Of a stretch of 31,738 nt of DNA, positions 7,045 through 15,916 are shown piece after piece. The translations under genes were made by a program, and so were the position numbers. Under the pieces are notes generated by a model. That model was not told the origin of the DNA. It saw nothing but the letters and a program-made list of their open reading frames with translations, and searched no databases. Position 1 is the first letter of the stretch; each line of letters begins with the position of its first letter. This DNA is from an uncultured Flavobacterium sp. (GTDB taxonomy: Bacteria; Bacteroidota; Bacteroidia; Flavobacteriales; Flavobacteriaceae): assembly GCF_937967675.1 (NCBI RefSeq), contig NZ_CALBSN010000078.1:1-31738 (forward strand), in the 5' to 3' direction.

Positions 7045-10000
7045 ATGATTAAAAATTACTTGATTGTTAGTATTTTGTGTTCCTTTTTAGGATTTTCACA
7101 ATTTAATTCCTCTGCCCCTTGGATGGCTAACATAAACAAAGCAAAGAGCGAAAAAGTGAGTATTGAAGAAATGGTTACGGCTTTCAATACTTATTGGTTA
7201 ACAAGAGATAAAAATGCCAAAGGCTCAGGTTATAAACCTTTTATGAGATCGGAATACTATTGGAGAAATTTCGCAAATGAAAGCGGATATATTCAATCAT
7301 CTGATGATTTTTGGAATGCATGGCGTCAAAAAAATCAAAGTAAATCAAATAGAACAATAACAAATAGGTCACTTCCTTCAAGTGATTGGCAACCTGTAGG
7401 TCCATTTACACATACAAATACAGGATCTTGGTCTTCAGGTCAAGGGCGTGTAAATATTGTACATGTAGACCCATCTAATCCTAGTGTTATTTATTTAGGA
7501 GCCCCAGCAGGTGGCATTTGGAAATCTACTAATAACGGAACTAATTGGACTCCTCTTACAGATGATTTACCACAAATAGGAGTTTCAGGTATTGCAGTTG
7601 ATTATTCCGATTCTAATACAATTTATATTGCAACAGGAGATAAAGATGCAGGCGATTCTTATTGTGTTGGGGTTTATAAATCAACAGATGGTGGTCTAAC
7701 TTGGAATCCTACTGGAACAATGGGAGGTTCAAATCCATCAAGAGCTGGAGATATAATAATTCATCCTACAAATAATCAAATACTTTGGTGTGCTACAAGT
7801 AATGGGATTTACAAAACTACTAATGCAGGAATATCTTGGACTCAAGTACAAGCAGGTGATTTTTCTCAAGGTAATATTAGATTAAAACCAGGGGATCCTA
7901 CAAAAGTTTATGCATCTTCAGAAAATAGTTTTTTTAGATCAGTAGATACTGGTTCAACTTTTACTGCTGTCACAGTTTCTACAATTGCTACAACTAGCAG
8001 AATAATTATAGATGTAACTCCGGCAAATAGTAATCTTGTTTATGCTTTAAGTGTTAATACAAGTAACACATTAAATGGAATATACAAATCAACGAACGAA
8101 GGAGTTTCATTTTCTAGAGCATTTGGAACGCCAGATATATTAGAATCTAACCAAGCATGGTATGATTTGGCTTTAGCTGTATCTCCAACTAATGCAGATG
8201 AAATCTATACGGGCTGTCTTAACGTTTGGAAGTCTACTACAGGAGGTAGTACATTTTCAAAATTAAATAGTTGGAGTAATCCAACAGGGCCTTCTTATAC
8301 CCATGCAGATATTCATTATTTAGGATTTCATGGCAATAAATTATTTGCTGGAACCGATGGAGGAATCTATGTTTCTGAAAACAATGGGACAAATTTTACA
8401 GATTTAACAGCAGGTGTTCAAATAAGTCAGTTTTATAAAATTGCTGTAGCTAAGCAAACATCTGCTAACATGGTAGGAGGTTTACAAGATAATGGAGGTC
8501 ATGCCTACAGTGGAAGTCAATGGAAAAATTATTATGGAGCTGATGGAATGGATACAGCAATTAATCCTACCAATCCAAATCAATATTATGGGTTCATCCA
8601 AAATGGGAATAGTTTATATATTAGTAATTCAGCAGGGAATGCAATAAGTAGTTCAGTTTCTTCTCCAGGTGGAGCAAATGGGAACTGGGTTACACCTTTA
8701 ATAGCGAATAATTCTGGTGAATTGTTTTCGGGATTTGCAGGACTATACAAGTTGACAGGAAGTGCTTGGGTACAACAAAATGTTGATGGATTAGGCACTG
8801 GAAACTTAGATGAAATTGCCGTTGATCCTTCAAATGATGATATTATGTATGTAGCAAATGGCGTTAAACTTTACAAGAGTACTAATAGAGGAGTGAATTT
8901 TACAAATGTATTCAATTCGGTTAATGGCAACATTACCTTTATTGAAGTTCATTCTACAGATAGCAATATCGTTTATTTAGTTACAGAAGGTGCTTCAGGA
9001 AAAGTTTTAAAATCAACAGATGGTGGCGTTTCTTTTACTGATTTTTCAACTGGATTACCATTTATCGGTAAAAACTGTATTGTACACCAAGGTAGAAATA
9101 CAGATAATCCATTGTACGTAGGAACGGCTTTGGGAGTTTATTATCGTGATGATACTATGTCATCTTGGTCTCCTTTTGATACTAATTTACCAAATGTTTC
9201 AGTAACCGATTTAGAAATCAATTTAGAAGACGCAAAATTAATTGCAGCAACTTATGGAAGAGGGGTATGGCAAACAAATATTCCTGTGCAAGTTCCTGCT
9301 AATGATTTAAAATTTGTAAGTATTCAAAATCCTGGAATTAATATCAGTTGTGGTTCTAGTATTATGCCTCAAGTTGAAGTTAAAAATAATGGAACAAATT
9401 CTGTTAGTTCAGTTACTATTAATTATTTGATAGACACAACACCATATAATTATGTTTGGAATGGTTTAATAGCTCCTAGCGCTACAACAATTATTGATTT
9501 ACCTACTGCAACATTAACAAGAGGGGTTCATTCTATGAATGTTACAACTACAATTACAAATGATGCGTATCCAGATAATAATTCAGGATTAACACAATTT
9601 TATGTAAATGATACGGGTTCTGTGGGAATTATAAATCCTTTTACAAACACATCCGACGCTTTAATTTCTTATAACGAAGGCGGTACTACTTCGCAATGGG
9701 TTAGAGGAATAAGAACGGGAGGAACTATGGACTCTGCTGGAAATACAGTGTACACAACTAATTTATTAGGCAATTATCCTGATTTGACTAAATCATACAT
9801 TGTATCGCAATGTTATAATTTATCAAATGTTGTAAATCCGACTATTAGTTTTGACATGAAGTTTGATTTAGAAGCCAATTGGGATGTTGTTTATGTAGAA
9901 TATTCTACTGACTTTGGAGCTAATTGGACAGTTTTAGGAGAACAAGGACCAACATGGTATAACAGTAATAGAACTGAAGCAACAGCTGGAAATGATTGTT

Positions 10001-10437
10001 ATAATTGCCCAGGAGCTCAGTGGACGGGAACAGATACTACACTTAAGACTTATACGTATCCATTAAATGCACTAAATAGTCAAACTAATGTTATTTTTAG
10101 AATTGTTTTCCATTCTGATGAATCTGCGAATCAGTTAGGGGTAAATATTGATAATTTTGTTATTACAGGAACACTTTCCAATCAGAATTTTGAATTACAA
10201 AATATTGTATTGTATCCAAACCCTTCAAAAGGAATATTCAATATTGCATTAGGAACAATAGAGCCTTCAACAATAGACGTTTATGATGTAACTGGAAAAA
10301 TAGTTTGGTCAAGAAAAGATTTTACCGTTTCAAATTCAGAAGTTGTTTTAGATTTATCTCCAGTTGCGCAAGGAATTTATTTCGTAAAAATTTCAGCGAA
10401 TAACCAATCAACAGTTAAAAGAATTATTAAAGAATAA
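7045..10437 (+). CDS. Type IX secreted Asp-box (BNR/sortilin-like) repeat protein
   Basis: Large secreted or cell-surface protein of 1130 residues; substrate unknown. Order of parts: Sec signal peptide (about 1-19, ending GFSQ); an N-terminal alpha-rich region (20-110); a beta-propeller region (about 115-745) with at least nine Asp-box motifs of the S-T-x-x-G-x-x-W/F type, for example near 161, 213, 258, 299, 349, 397, 444, 612 and 657; a CARDB/Ig-like module (about 752-860); a jelly-roll-like module (about 870-1045) with more aromatic strands; and a C-terminal type IX sorting domain (about 1052-1130: VLYPNPSKGIFNI, then IDVYDVTGKIV and GIYFVKI). The ending marks it for export by the type IX system, of which sprE in this window is a part. 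Asp-box propellers occur in sialidases, VPS10/sortilins and other secreted proteins; no catalytic motif of a sialidase was recognised. The M13 peptidase gene follows after 2 bases. Confidence 0.9.
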   Translation: MIKNYLIVSILCSFLGFSQFNSSAPWMANINKAKSEKVSIEEMVTAFNTYWLTRDKNAKGSGYKPFMRSEYYWRNFANESGYIQSSDDFWNAWRQKNQSKSNRTITNRSLPSSDWQPVGPFTHTNTGSWSSGQGRVNIVHVDPSNPSVIYLGAPAGGIWKSTNNGTNWTPLTDDLPQIGVSGIAVDYSDSNTIYIATGDKDAGDSYCVGVYKSTDGGLTWNPTGTMGGSNPSRAGDIIIHPTNNQILWCATSNGIYKTTNAGISWTQVQAGDFSQGNIRLKPGDPTKVYASSENSFFRSVDTGSTFTAVTVSTIATTSRIIIDVTPANSNLVYALSVNTSNTLNGIYKSTNEGVSFSRAFGTPDILESNQAWYDLALAVSPTNADEIYTGCLNVWKSTTGGSTFSKLNSWSNPTGPSYTHADIHYLGFHGNKLFAGTDGGIYVSENNGTNFTDLTAGVQISQFYKIAVAKQTSANMVGGLQDNGGHAYSGSQWKNYYGADGMDTAINPTNPNQYYGFIQNGNSLYISNSAGNAISSSVSSPGGANGNWVTPLIANNSGELFSGFAGLYKLTGSAWVQQNVDGLGTGNLDEIAVDPSNDDIMYVANGVKLYKSTNRGVNFTNVFNSVNGNITFIEVHSTDSNIVYLVTEGASGKVLKSTDGGVSFTDFSTGLPFIGKNCIVHQGRNTDNPLYVGTALGVYYRDDTMSSWSPFDTNLPNVSVTDLEINLEDAKLIAATYGRGVWQTNIPVQVPANDLKFVSIQNPGINISCGSSIMPQVEVKNNGTNSVSSVTINYLIDTTPYNYVWNGLIAPSATTIIDLPTATLTRGVHSMNVTTTITNDAYPDNNSGLTQFYVNDTGSVGIINPFTNTSDALISYNEGGTTSQWVRGIRTGGTMDSAGNTVYTTNLLGNYPDLTKSYIVSQCYNLSNVVNPTISFDMKFDLEANWDVVYVEYSTDFGANWTVLGEQGPTWYNSNRTEATAGNDCYNCPGAQWTGTDTTLKTYTYPLNALNSQTNVIFRIVFHSDESANQLGVNIDNFVITGTLSNQNFELQNIVLYPNPSKGIFNIALGTIEPSTIDVYDVTGKIVWSRKDFTVSNSEVVLDLSPVAQGIYFVKISANNQSTVKRIIKE

Positions 10438-10439
10438 CT

Positions 10440-12509
10440 ATGAATAAACACATTTTAAAAGGAAGTCTTGGCTTCCTTTTTTTATCAATCACCTTATCTT
10501 CTTGTAAATCATCACAAGAAGTAGCAGCTAAAAAAGAAACTGTAGGTATTAACGTAGGTTATATGGATAAAACCGTAAATCCTGCAGATGATTTCAATCG
10601 TTATGTAAATGGAACTTGGTTAGATAAAACCGAAATTCCAGCCGACAGAACGCGTTGGGGAAGTTTTGACGAACTTCGTAAAAACACCGATGACGATGTA
10701 ATGGCCATCTTAAAAGAAGCTATCAAAGACAAAACTATCAATCCAAATTCTGATCAAGCAAAAGCAATAAATTTATACAAAACAGTTTTAGATACGGTAA
10801 GTAGAAACAAAGCCGGAATCGACCCGTTAAAACCTTATTTAACGAAAATTAATAGCGTTCAAAATGCTGATCAATTAGTAGCTTTATTAGCCAAAATGGA
10901 ACCCGAAATGGGATTAGGTTTCTTCGGAAGTTACATTGGCGCCGATGCTAAAAACAGTAACAAAAACGTAATTTATGTAGGAACCGGAAGTCTTGGTTTA
11001 CCAGATAGAGATTACTACGTTTCCGATGCGCCAGACAACAAAGAAAAACGTGAAAAATACGTGGCTCACGTCACCAGAATGTTACAATATTTAGGTGAAT
11101 CTGAAGCTACAGCTAATACGAATGCGAAGAAAATTTTAGCTTTAGAGACTAAAATGTCAACCGCTACGTTAGACCGTGTTCAAAGAAGAGATAGAAGAAA
11201 CACCTATAATCCAATGAGTTTTGCTGATTTACAAAAATTAGCGCCAACCGTAAAATGGGATACGTATTTCCTAAGTGTTGGAATTGGAAAAGTAGATTCG
11301 TTAGTTGTTTCACAACCAAAATATTTACAAACAGTCGAAACTATTTTAAAAGATAACCAAATTGAAGATTGGAAAGCCTACATGCGTTGGACAGCTTTAA
11401 GAGGTTCAGCAGGTTTGTTATCAACCGATATCGAAAATGCGAATTTTGATTTTTACGGAAAAACGTTAACTGGAGCTGTAAAACAACGTCCAGCTGAAGA
11501 AAGAGCTTTAGCAACCGTTAATGGAAGATTAGGTGAAGCGTTAGGAAAATTATATGTTGCAAAAAAATTCCCGCCAGAAGCAAAAGCAAAAGCGCAAGAT
11601 ATGATTGCAAACGTAATGCAAGCTTTCAATAACCGAATTGATAATTTACCTTGGATGACAAAAGCGACTAAGGAAAATGCAAAAATCAAGTTGAATAAAT
11701 TCCGAGTAAAAATTGGATATCCTGATAAATGGAAAGATTATTCAGCTCTTGAAGTAAAGTCACCAGAACAAGGCGGAACGTATTTTGAAAATTCAAAAAT
11801 GTACGCGAGATGGAGTCACAAGAAAAATATTGAAAAAATGGGGAAACCTGTTGACAAAGAAGAATGGGGAATGTCGCCACAAACTGTTAACGCTTATTTC
11901 AGCCCAACAAATAACGAGATTGTATTCCCAGCTGCGATTTTACAACCACCATTCTACGATTACAGAGCAGATGAAGCAGTAAATTATGGTGGAATTGGAG
12001 CCGTAATTGGTCACGAAATTTCACACGGATTTGACGATTCAGGTTCAAGATATAATGCGGATGGAAACTTAGTAAACTGGTGGAGTGATGAAGATTTAAA
12101 ACAATTCACAACGTTAGGAAGTGCTTTAGCAGATCAATATTCAGCTTTAGAACCATTACCAGGAATTTTTGTGGATGGAAAATTCACTTTAGGTGAAAAC
12201 ATTGGAGATTTAGGTGGAGTTAACGCCGCTTATGATGGATTACAAATCTATTTGAAAGCAAACGGAAAGCCTGATTTAATCGACGGATTTACACCAGAAC
12301 AACGTTTCTTTATTTCTTGGGCAACCATTTGGAGAAGCAAAATGCGTGATGAAGCTATCAAAAACCAAGTAAAAACCGATTCGCATTCACCAGGAATGTA
12401 TCGTGCTTATGTGCCGTTACAAAATGTGGAAGCGTTCTATAAAGCGTTCAACATTCAACCAAATAACGGAATGTATTTGAAACCAGAAAAAAGAGTTAAA
12501 ATTTGGTAA
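10440..12509 (+). CDS. M13-family zinc metallopeptidase lipoprotein (neprilysin/PepO-like)
   Basis: Zinc endopeptidase expected to cleave oligopeptides outside the cytoplasm. The 689-residue protein starts with a lipoprotein signal (lipobox LSSC, Cys22). The zinc site is visible as HEISH (His525, Glu526, His529), and ENIGD supplies the third ligand Glu586 and Asp590. NAYFSPTNNEIVFPA, which lines the substrate site in neprilysin relatives, precedes the zinc motif. The C-terminus has the family-typical RAYVPLQNVEAFYKAFN region. Length is normal for bacterial M13 enzymes. It follows the Asp-box gene by 2 bases with no promoter of its own, so the two are probably co-expressed. A long palindrome followed by a T-run lies just downstream. 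Confidence 0.96.
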   Translation: MNKHILKGSLGFLFLSITLSSCKSSQEVAAKKETVGINVGYMDKTVNPADDFNRYVNGTWLDKTEIPADRTRWGSFDELRKNTDDDVMAILKEAIKDKTINPNSDQAKAINLYKTVLDTVSRNKAGIDPLKPYLTKINSVQNADQLVALLAKMEPEMGLGFFGSYIGADAKNSNKNVIYVGTGSLGLPDRDYYVSDAPDNKEKREKYVAHVTRMLQYLGESEATANTNAKKILALETKMSTATLDRVQRRDRRNTYNPMSFADLQKLAPTVKWDTYFLSVGIGKVDSLVVSQPKYLQTVETILKDNQIEDWKAYMRWTALRGSAGLLSTDIENANFDFYGKTLTGAVKQRPAEERALATVNGRLGEALGKLYVAKKFPPEAKAKAQDMIANVMQAFNNRIDNLPWMTKATKENAKIKLNKFRVKIGYPDKWKDYSALEVKSPEQGGTYFENSKMYARWSHKKNIEKMGKPVDKEEWGMSPQTVNAYFSPTNNEIVFPAAILQPPFYDYRADEAVNYGGIGAVIGHEISHGFDDSGSRYNADGNLVNWWSDEDLKQFTTLGSALADQYSALEPLPGIFVDGKFTLGENIGDLGGVNAAYDGLQIYLKANGKPDLIDGFTPEQRFFISWATIWRSKMRDEAIKNQVKTDSHSPGMYRAYVPLQNVEAFYKAFNIQPNNGMYLKPEKRVKIW

Positions 12510-12517
12510 TATTATTT

Positions 12518-12634
12518 AACCACATAGAATCATAGAATTTTTTTAGGAGTTCGTTATAGTTCACAAAAGCTATCTTTTCTAAAAAAAGTGAAACACCTTA
12601 AGTTTTAAATCTATGTTTCTATGTGGTTTTTTTT
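12518..12634. repeat. Long palindrome with T-run, possible terminator
   Basis: Arms AACCACATAGAATCATAGA (12518-12536) and its reverse complement at 12610-12628 match at 18 of 19 positions, with a 73-base loop. The right arm runs into eight T residues (12627-12634), so it could end transcription of the M13 operon. Each arm is itself made of a repeated CATAGA unit. The arms resemble those of the palindrome at 19990-20040. Confidence 0.8.
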
Positions 12635-12656
12635 AAGACTATGTAAAGGTAAGTTC

Positions 12657-12718
12657 TGTCAAGCTGAATTAATTTCAGCTTCTCTTTATAGAGATTTTGA
12701 AATGAGTTCAAAATGACA
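12657..12718. repeat. Two-hairpin palindromic element
   Basis: Bounded by TGTCA (12657-12661) and TGACA (12714-12718). Inside are two perfect 8-bp hairpins: AAGCTGAA/TTCAGCTT (12661-12681) and ATTTTGAA/TTCAAAAT (12694-12714). The tail AATGACAAT resembles the end of the palindrome found inside the coding gene at 13932-13954, suggesting one family. Confidence 0.7.
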
Positions 12719-12777
12719 ATAGAGTTTCTTTTAAGTAGTTTTTTGTTTGATAAATAGTGAAGGATTAAAATGATTAC

Positions 12778-12806
12778 AATCTGTGAAAATCTTTTAATCT
12801 GTGGCT
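12778..12806. repeat. Tandem AATCTGTG fragment
   Basis: AATCTGTG occurs at 12778-12785 and again at 12796-12803. It matches one arm of the AATCTGTG/CACAGATT palindromes at 16876-16920 and 19990-20040, so it looks like a half copy that has lost its partner arm. Confidence 0.55.
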
Positions 12807-12811
12807 AAAAA

Positions 12812-13735
12812 CTATTTTTTCTTAATCGCACGATTCACTAAATAAAGTCCAATAATCGTTATCGTTCCGCCAATGATAATTGCAGTGGTTAAAGGCTCAT
12901 TAAACAATAAATAGCCAAAAAATAACGCCACCATTGGATTGATGTAAGCGTATAAACTACTGATTTCTGTTGGTAGATTTTCCAACGCATAAATAAAAGC
13001 AATAAACGTCAACACCGAACCAAAAACCACCAAATAACCAATCGACCACCAAGAAATTACTGGAATTTCACTTAACGGAACCGAAGTCCCATTAAATCCA
13101 ATCACGCTCGAAATCACAATACTCGAAATCAACATTTGCAATCCCAAACTAAAATACGGATTGAAATTCGTCTTATTTTCTTTGATATAAATCGAAGACA
13201 ACGCCCAAGTAAACGTCGCAATTACCGAAAGTAAAATACCAAAACGGAATTCAGGGCGTAAGAAATCGTTGAGGTAATCGTAGAAAATAACGCAAATTCC
13301 GCCAAAAGCGACAATCAAACCAACAACCGCTTTCCAAGATGTTTTTTGTCCGCGAAACAAACTGATGATTACAATCCAAAGCGGAAATATCGAACCAATA
13401 ATCGCACCCAAACCACTCGAAATGTATTTCACGCCCCAGGTACTCAAACCGTTACTCAGCATGAAATTCAAGACACTCAGAACCAAAATAGTGCGCCATT
13501 GTCGTTTGTTTGGCCAAGGATGTTTTTTGATTAAGAAATATAGCAAATACAACAATCCACCAAAGAGTTGACGCAACGCAACCAATTGCATCGGAGGCAT
13601 GTGTTTGACACCTTCTTTGGAAGCAATCCAAGTGGTTCCCCAAAAAAAACTAATCCAAATTAATGCTAAAATCGGCAAGCCAATCGCATTTTTCTTTTGT
13701 TGGATGTAATTGTGAAATACGCTAAAATACGCCAT
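12812..13735 (-). CDS. EamA/DMT-superfamily permease
   Basis: Inner-membrane transporter of the drug/metabolite family; substrate unknown. The 307-residue protein has about ten hydrophobic helices in two EamA repeats (roughly residues 20-150 and 165-300). Typical signatures are FFWGTTWIASKEG near the first helix, the P-x-x-x-x-x-R-x-x region (MPPMQLVALRQ) and, in repeat two, ENLPTEISSLYAYINPMVALFFGYLLFNEPLT. The basic C-terminus (NRAIKKK) is normal. It starts 2 bases after the stop of the epimerase-like gene and is the last gene of the minus-strand operon. Confidence 0.92.
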   Translation of the reverse strand: MAYFSVFHNYIQQKKNAIGLPILALIWISFFWGTTWIASKEGVKHMPPMQLVALRQLFGGLLYLLYFLIKKHPWPNKRQWRTILVLSVLNFMLSNGLSTWGVKYISSGLGAIIGSIFPLWIVIISLFRGQKTSWKAVVGLIVAFGGICVIFYDYLNDFLRPEFRFGILLSVIATFTWALSSIYIKENKTNFNPYFSLGLQMLISSIVISSVIGFNGTSVPLSEIPVISWWSIGYLVVFGSVLTFIAFIYALENLPTEISSLYAYINPMVALFFGYLLFNEPLTTAIIIGGTITIIGLYLVNRAIKKK

Positions 13736-13737
13736 TA

Positions 13738-14574
13738 CTAAATTTCTTTTTGGAACGAATAACCCAAAATAGTTTCCACTTTTTTACTAGAAATAATTTT
13801 ACCTTTCGATTCCGAATTTTTGGCAAAGGTAGGCAATGGTAAATTGAATATTTCAGCTTTTTTGTGATAATATACTTTGCGTGTTGGATGCTGAGGTGCG
13901 ACAGCATTGAAGGTTTGATTCCATTCCCAATTGTCATCTCGAGCGAAGTCGAGAGCCTTTTCTATAATTCCAATACAATCTTCTCTTTGAATCATATTCA
14001 CTGGTGCATCTGGATTTTCAACATTCGTTCTGCCTGCCAAAAATTTTATAGGATGACGATCATAACCAAGCAAACCACCAAAACGTATTACAGTAGTTTT
14101 AAAATGTGAATTTGATTGCAAAAGAGTTTCTGTAATTGCTAATTGTTTTCCGCTTTCGGTGTCAGGATTTGGTTTTGTTTCTTCCCTAATTTCAACAATT
14201 GGAAAACCATCACCATAAACCGAAGTCGAACTCACAAAAACAACTTTCTGAATCTCTGATTTTTCGATATATGGAATTAGATTTTTGATTTTACTTACAA
14301 ATATCATTTCGTTTGAAGCCGAAGTTTCTCTTCTCAATCCGGGTGGAATATCAATCACTAAAACATCAGTTTCTTTTAGAAAATCTTCAATAGTTCCAAT
14401 GATTTGGTTTTCTTCCAGTTGAATTTGGAAAGGCGAAATCCCAGCATTTTTCAATAGGTCTAATTTACTTTCCGAAGTCGTTGAACCTTTTACTTTGTAA
14501 CCTTTTGAAAGCAATGATTTGGCTAAAGGTAAACCCAGCCAACCGCAGCCGAGGATGGAGATTTTTATTCCCAT
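13738..14574 (-). CDS. NAD-dependent epimerase/dehydratase-like protein (YeeZ-like) with an in-frame repeat
   Basis: Rossmann-fold protein of the extended SDR group, substrate unknown. The 278-residue sequence begins with a nucleotide-binding GCGWLGLPLAKSL loop (9-21). SSTSVYGDG (115-123) carries the conserved Tyr of the Y-G motif, although the usual YxxxK is replaced by a less clear arrangement (SGKQLA near 141). TFNAVAPQHPTRKVYY is typical of YeeZ-like proteins. Residues 207-215 (ALDFARDDN) are encoded by a palindromic repeat that looks inserted in frame. The gene overlaps the upstream small membrane protein gene by 10 bases and leads the EamA gene by 2, so it is in an operon. It may be functional or slightly damaged by the insert. 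Confidence 0.85.
   Translation of the reverse strand: MGIKISILGCGWLGLPLAKSLLSKGYKVKGSTTSESKLDLLKNAGISPFQIQLEENQIIGTIEDFLKETDVLVIDIPPGLRRETSASNEMIFVSKIKNLIPYIEKSEIQKVVFVSSTSVYGDGFPIVEIREETKPNPDTESGKQLAITETLLQSNSHFKTTVIRFGGLLGYDRHPIKFLAGRTNVENPDAPVNMIQREDCIGIIEKALDFARDDNWEWNQTFNAVAPQHPTRKVYYHKKAEIFNLPLPTFAKNSESKGKIISSKKVETILGYSFQKEI
13932..13954. repeat. Palindromic element inside a coding gene
   Basis: On the plus strand TGTCA is followed by the stem TCTCGA (13937-13942), loop GCGAAG and stem TCGAGA (13949-13954). It lies in frame in the epimerase-like gene and is translated as about nine residues (207-215). It shares the TGTCA/ATGACAAT end with the intergenic element at 12657-12718. That it is an insertion is inferred from its palindromic form. 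Confidence 0.65.
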
Positions 14575-15026
14575 TTGTGTTTTTTTATGTAGGTATTTGT
14601 TGGAATATCGTAATCGTAATAAATAACATATTTAAAGCCAGCTTTAGTTAAAGCGATTGAATCTGGTTGGATTTCTTTGGTTAAATAAATGTGGCTTTCA
14701 CTTGGATTTTTTTCATTAAAAATCACACGATAATATTTTCCAAAATTGTCAAATGTATATTCTGAATATCTTGCTTCTGAATAATATTTTTTGTCATTAT
14801 CATGAAAATAATATTTTAAATAACTACTCTTTCCAAGTCTTATACTGTAAACTTTTCCAACGGTTTTACCTTGAAAATCATTAATCTTTTTATAATATTC
14901 TTTTTCGTTAATATTTGAATAAATCATAGTTAGGGAAATAAAGATGATTGTTATGGCTAACATAATCTTCCCTTTATTTTCTTTCAAAAAAGTTGAATAA
15001 CTTTTCTTTTCTCTTTCTTCTTTCAT
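14565..15026 (-). CDS. Small single-pass membrane protein, unknown
   Basis: Not recognised. The 153-residue protein has a short charged N-terminus (MKEEREKKSY), one hydrophobic helix (about residues 21-37, IMLAITIIFISLTMIYS) and a mostly beta-strand, Tyr- and Lys-rich C-terminal part (for example SSYLKYYFHDNDKKYYSEARYSEY) that would lie outside the cytoplasm. It starts 8 bases after the zinc-ribbon gene stop and overlaps the epimerase-like gene by 10 bases. Translational coupling makes it a real gene, but its role is unknown. Confidence 0.75.
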   Translation of the reverse strand: MKEEREKKSYSTFLKENKGKIMLAITIIFISLTMIYSNINEKEYYKKINDFQGKTVGKVYSIRLGKSSYLKYYFHDNDKKYYSEARYSEYTFDNFGKYYRVIFNEKNPSESHIYLTKEIQPDSIALTKAGFKYVIYYDYDIPTNTYIKKHKWE

Positions 15027-15034
15027 CTATTTTC

Positions 15035-15385
15035 TTAACTATCTTTCTTCACCAACATATAAAAATCATCTTCCAAAGCGCGATAACCTTGGTCGTACAA
15101 AAAGAAATAGGTGTTGCCGGTTTTGGTTTGTAACATGCTGGTAAAAAACTCAAAATCGAAACCTTTACTTAGCAATTTGGTTTTGGTGGTTTTTCCTTTC
15201 TCTTCTGGGTTGAGTTCACACAAAATGCGGTAGTTTTTACGCAATTTGTTATTAATGTTGCGCATCAGATTGTTCTGATCTTTGTTCATTTTGTTGTTGT
15301 ACGCATTGCGGCAGCCATCCGAACAAAACTTTTTGTCTTCGCGACCTATGATTTTATCGCCACATTCTAAACAGGTTTTACTCAT
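15035..15385 (-). CDS. Zinc-ribbon protein, unknown function
   Basis: A 116-residue protein with an N-terminal zinc-ribbon-like finger: Cys5-x-x-Cys8 and Cys21-x-x-x-Cys25 (CLECG and FCSDGC), followed by a basic helix rich in Asn and Lys (RNAYNNKMNKDQNNLMRNIN). The C-terminal half (GFDFEFFTSMLQTKTGNTYFFLYDQGYRAL) looks like a compact alpha/beta domain. The arrangement could bind nucleic acid, but nothing here proves it. It begins 3 bases after the stop of the DUF6265-like gene. Confidence 0.8.
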   Translation of the reverse strand: MSKTCLECGDKIIGREDKKFCSDGCRNAYNNKMNKDQNNLMRNINNKLRKNYRILCELNPEEKGKTTKTKLLSKGFDFEFFTSMLQTKTGNTYFFLYDQGYRALEDDFYMLVKKDS

Positions 15386-15388
15386 GGT

Positions 15389-15886
15389 TTACTTTTTAAA
15401 ATTAAACTTCATTTCTTTTCCACTATCTTCAAAAACCACGTAAATATTGATTTCGTTATCCGAAATTTTTTCAAACGTAAATTTGTCAAAATACACATGG
15501 GTTGGAGTAACTTTTACCAGTCTGAAATTCTCACTTACTTCCGCTTTTTCCCAACCTTTCAATTCGCCGTCAAAGTGTTTTAGTTGTAACAAAAGGGTTT
15601 TGTCTTTTTCAATAATGTGTCCCAATTCATAAAAAGCAACTTTTCCATCAACAACTAATTTAAAACTAAACATCATCGAATTTCCAATCGGTTCGCTCCA
15701 CGTTTCTTGACAAATGCCGCCTAAAGCTTCGCCTGTCCAATTGCCCACAATCCATTTTACATCTTGTAAAGTGGCTTTTGGTGACCCTTTTTCATCGTTG
15801 TAATTCAAATTGTTTTGTGCAAATGCACTAAACGAACAAATAAAAAGTAAAAAATAAATACTTTTTTGAAAGAGAGATTTTTTCAT
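15389..15886 (-). CDS. DUF6265-like exported protein
   Basis: A 165-residue protein with a Sec signal peptide (MKKSLFQKSIYFLLFICSFSAFAQ). The mature part has the W-I-x-G-x-W pattern (VKWIVGNWTGEALGG, near 42-56), then a run of beta strands with LLLQLKHFDGELKGWE, as in the uncharacterised DUF6265 group, probably a lipocalin-like barrel. The frame extends to 15919, but that overlaps the -7 element, so the ATG at 15886 is used. This is the first gene of a five-gene transcript. Function is unknown; the family assignment is from memory of the motif. Confidence 0.8.
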   Translation of the reverse strand: MKKSLFQKSIYFLLFICSFSAFAQNNLNYNDEKGSPKATLQDVKWIVGNWTGEALGGICQETWSEPIGNSMMFSFKLVVDGKVAFYELGHIIEKDKTLLLQLKHFDGELKGWEKAEVSENFRLVKVTPTHVYFDKFTFEKISDNEINIYVVFEDSGKEMKFNFKK

Positions 15887-15916
15887 CTGTAAAGTCTTAT
15901 AGTTTAAGCGAATATA

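Larger units (their letters stand above)
12510..12811. other. Repeat-filled gap between convergent genes
   Basis: This 302-base stretch has no credible gene. It holds, in order, a long palindrome with a T-run (12518-12634), a two-hairpin element bounded by TGTCA and TGACA (12657-12718), an AT-rich spacer, and a tandem AATCTGTG fragment (12778-12806). It lies between the convergent M13 peptidase and EamA permease genes. Confidence 0.8.
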
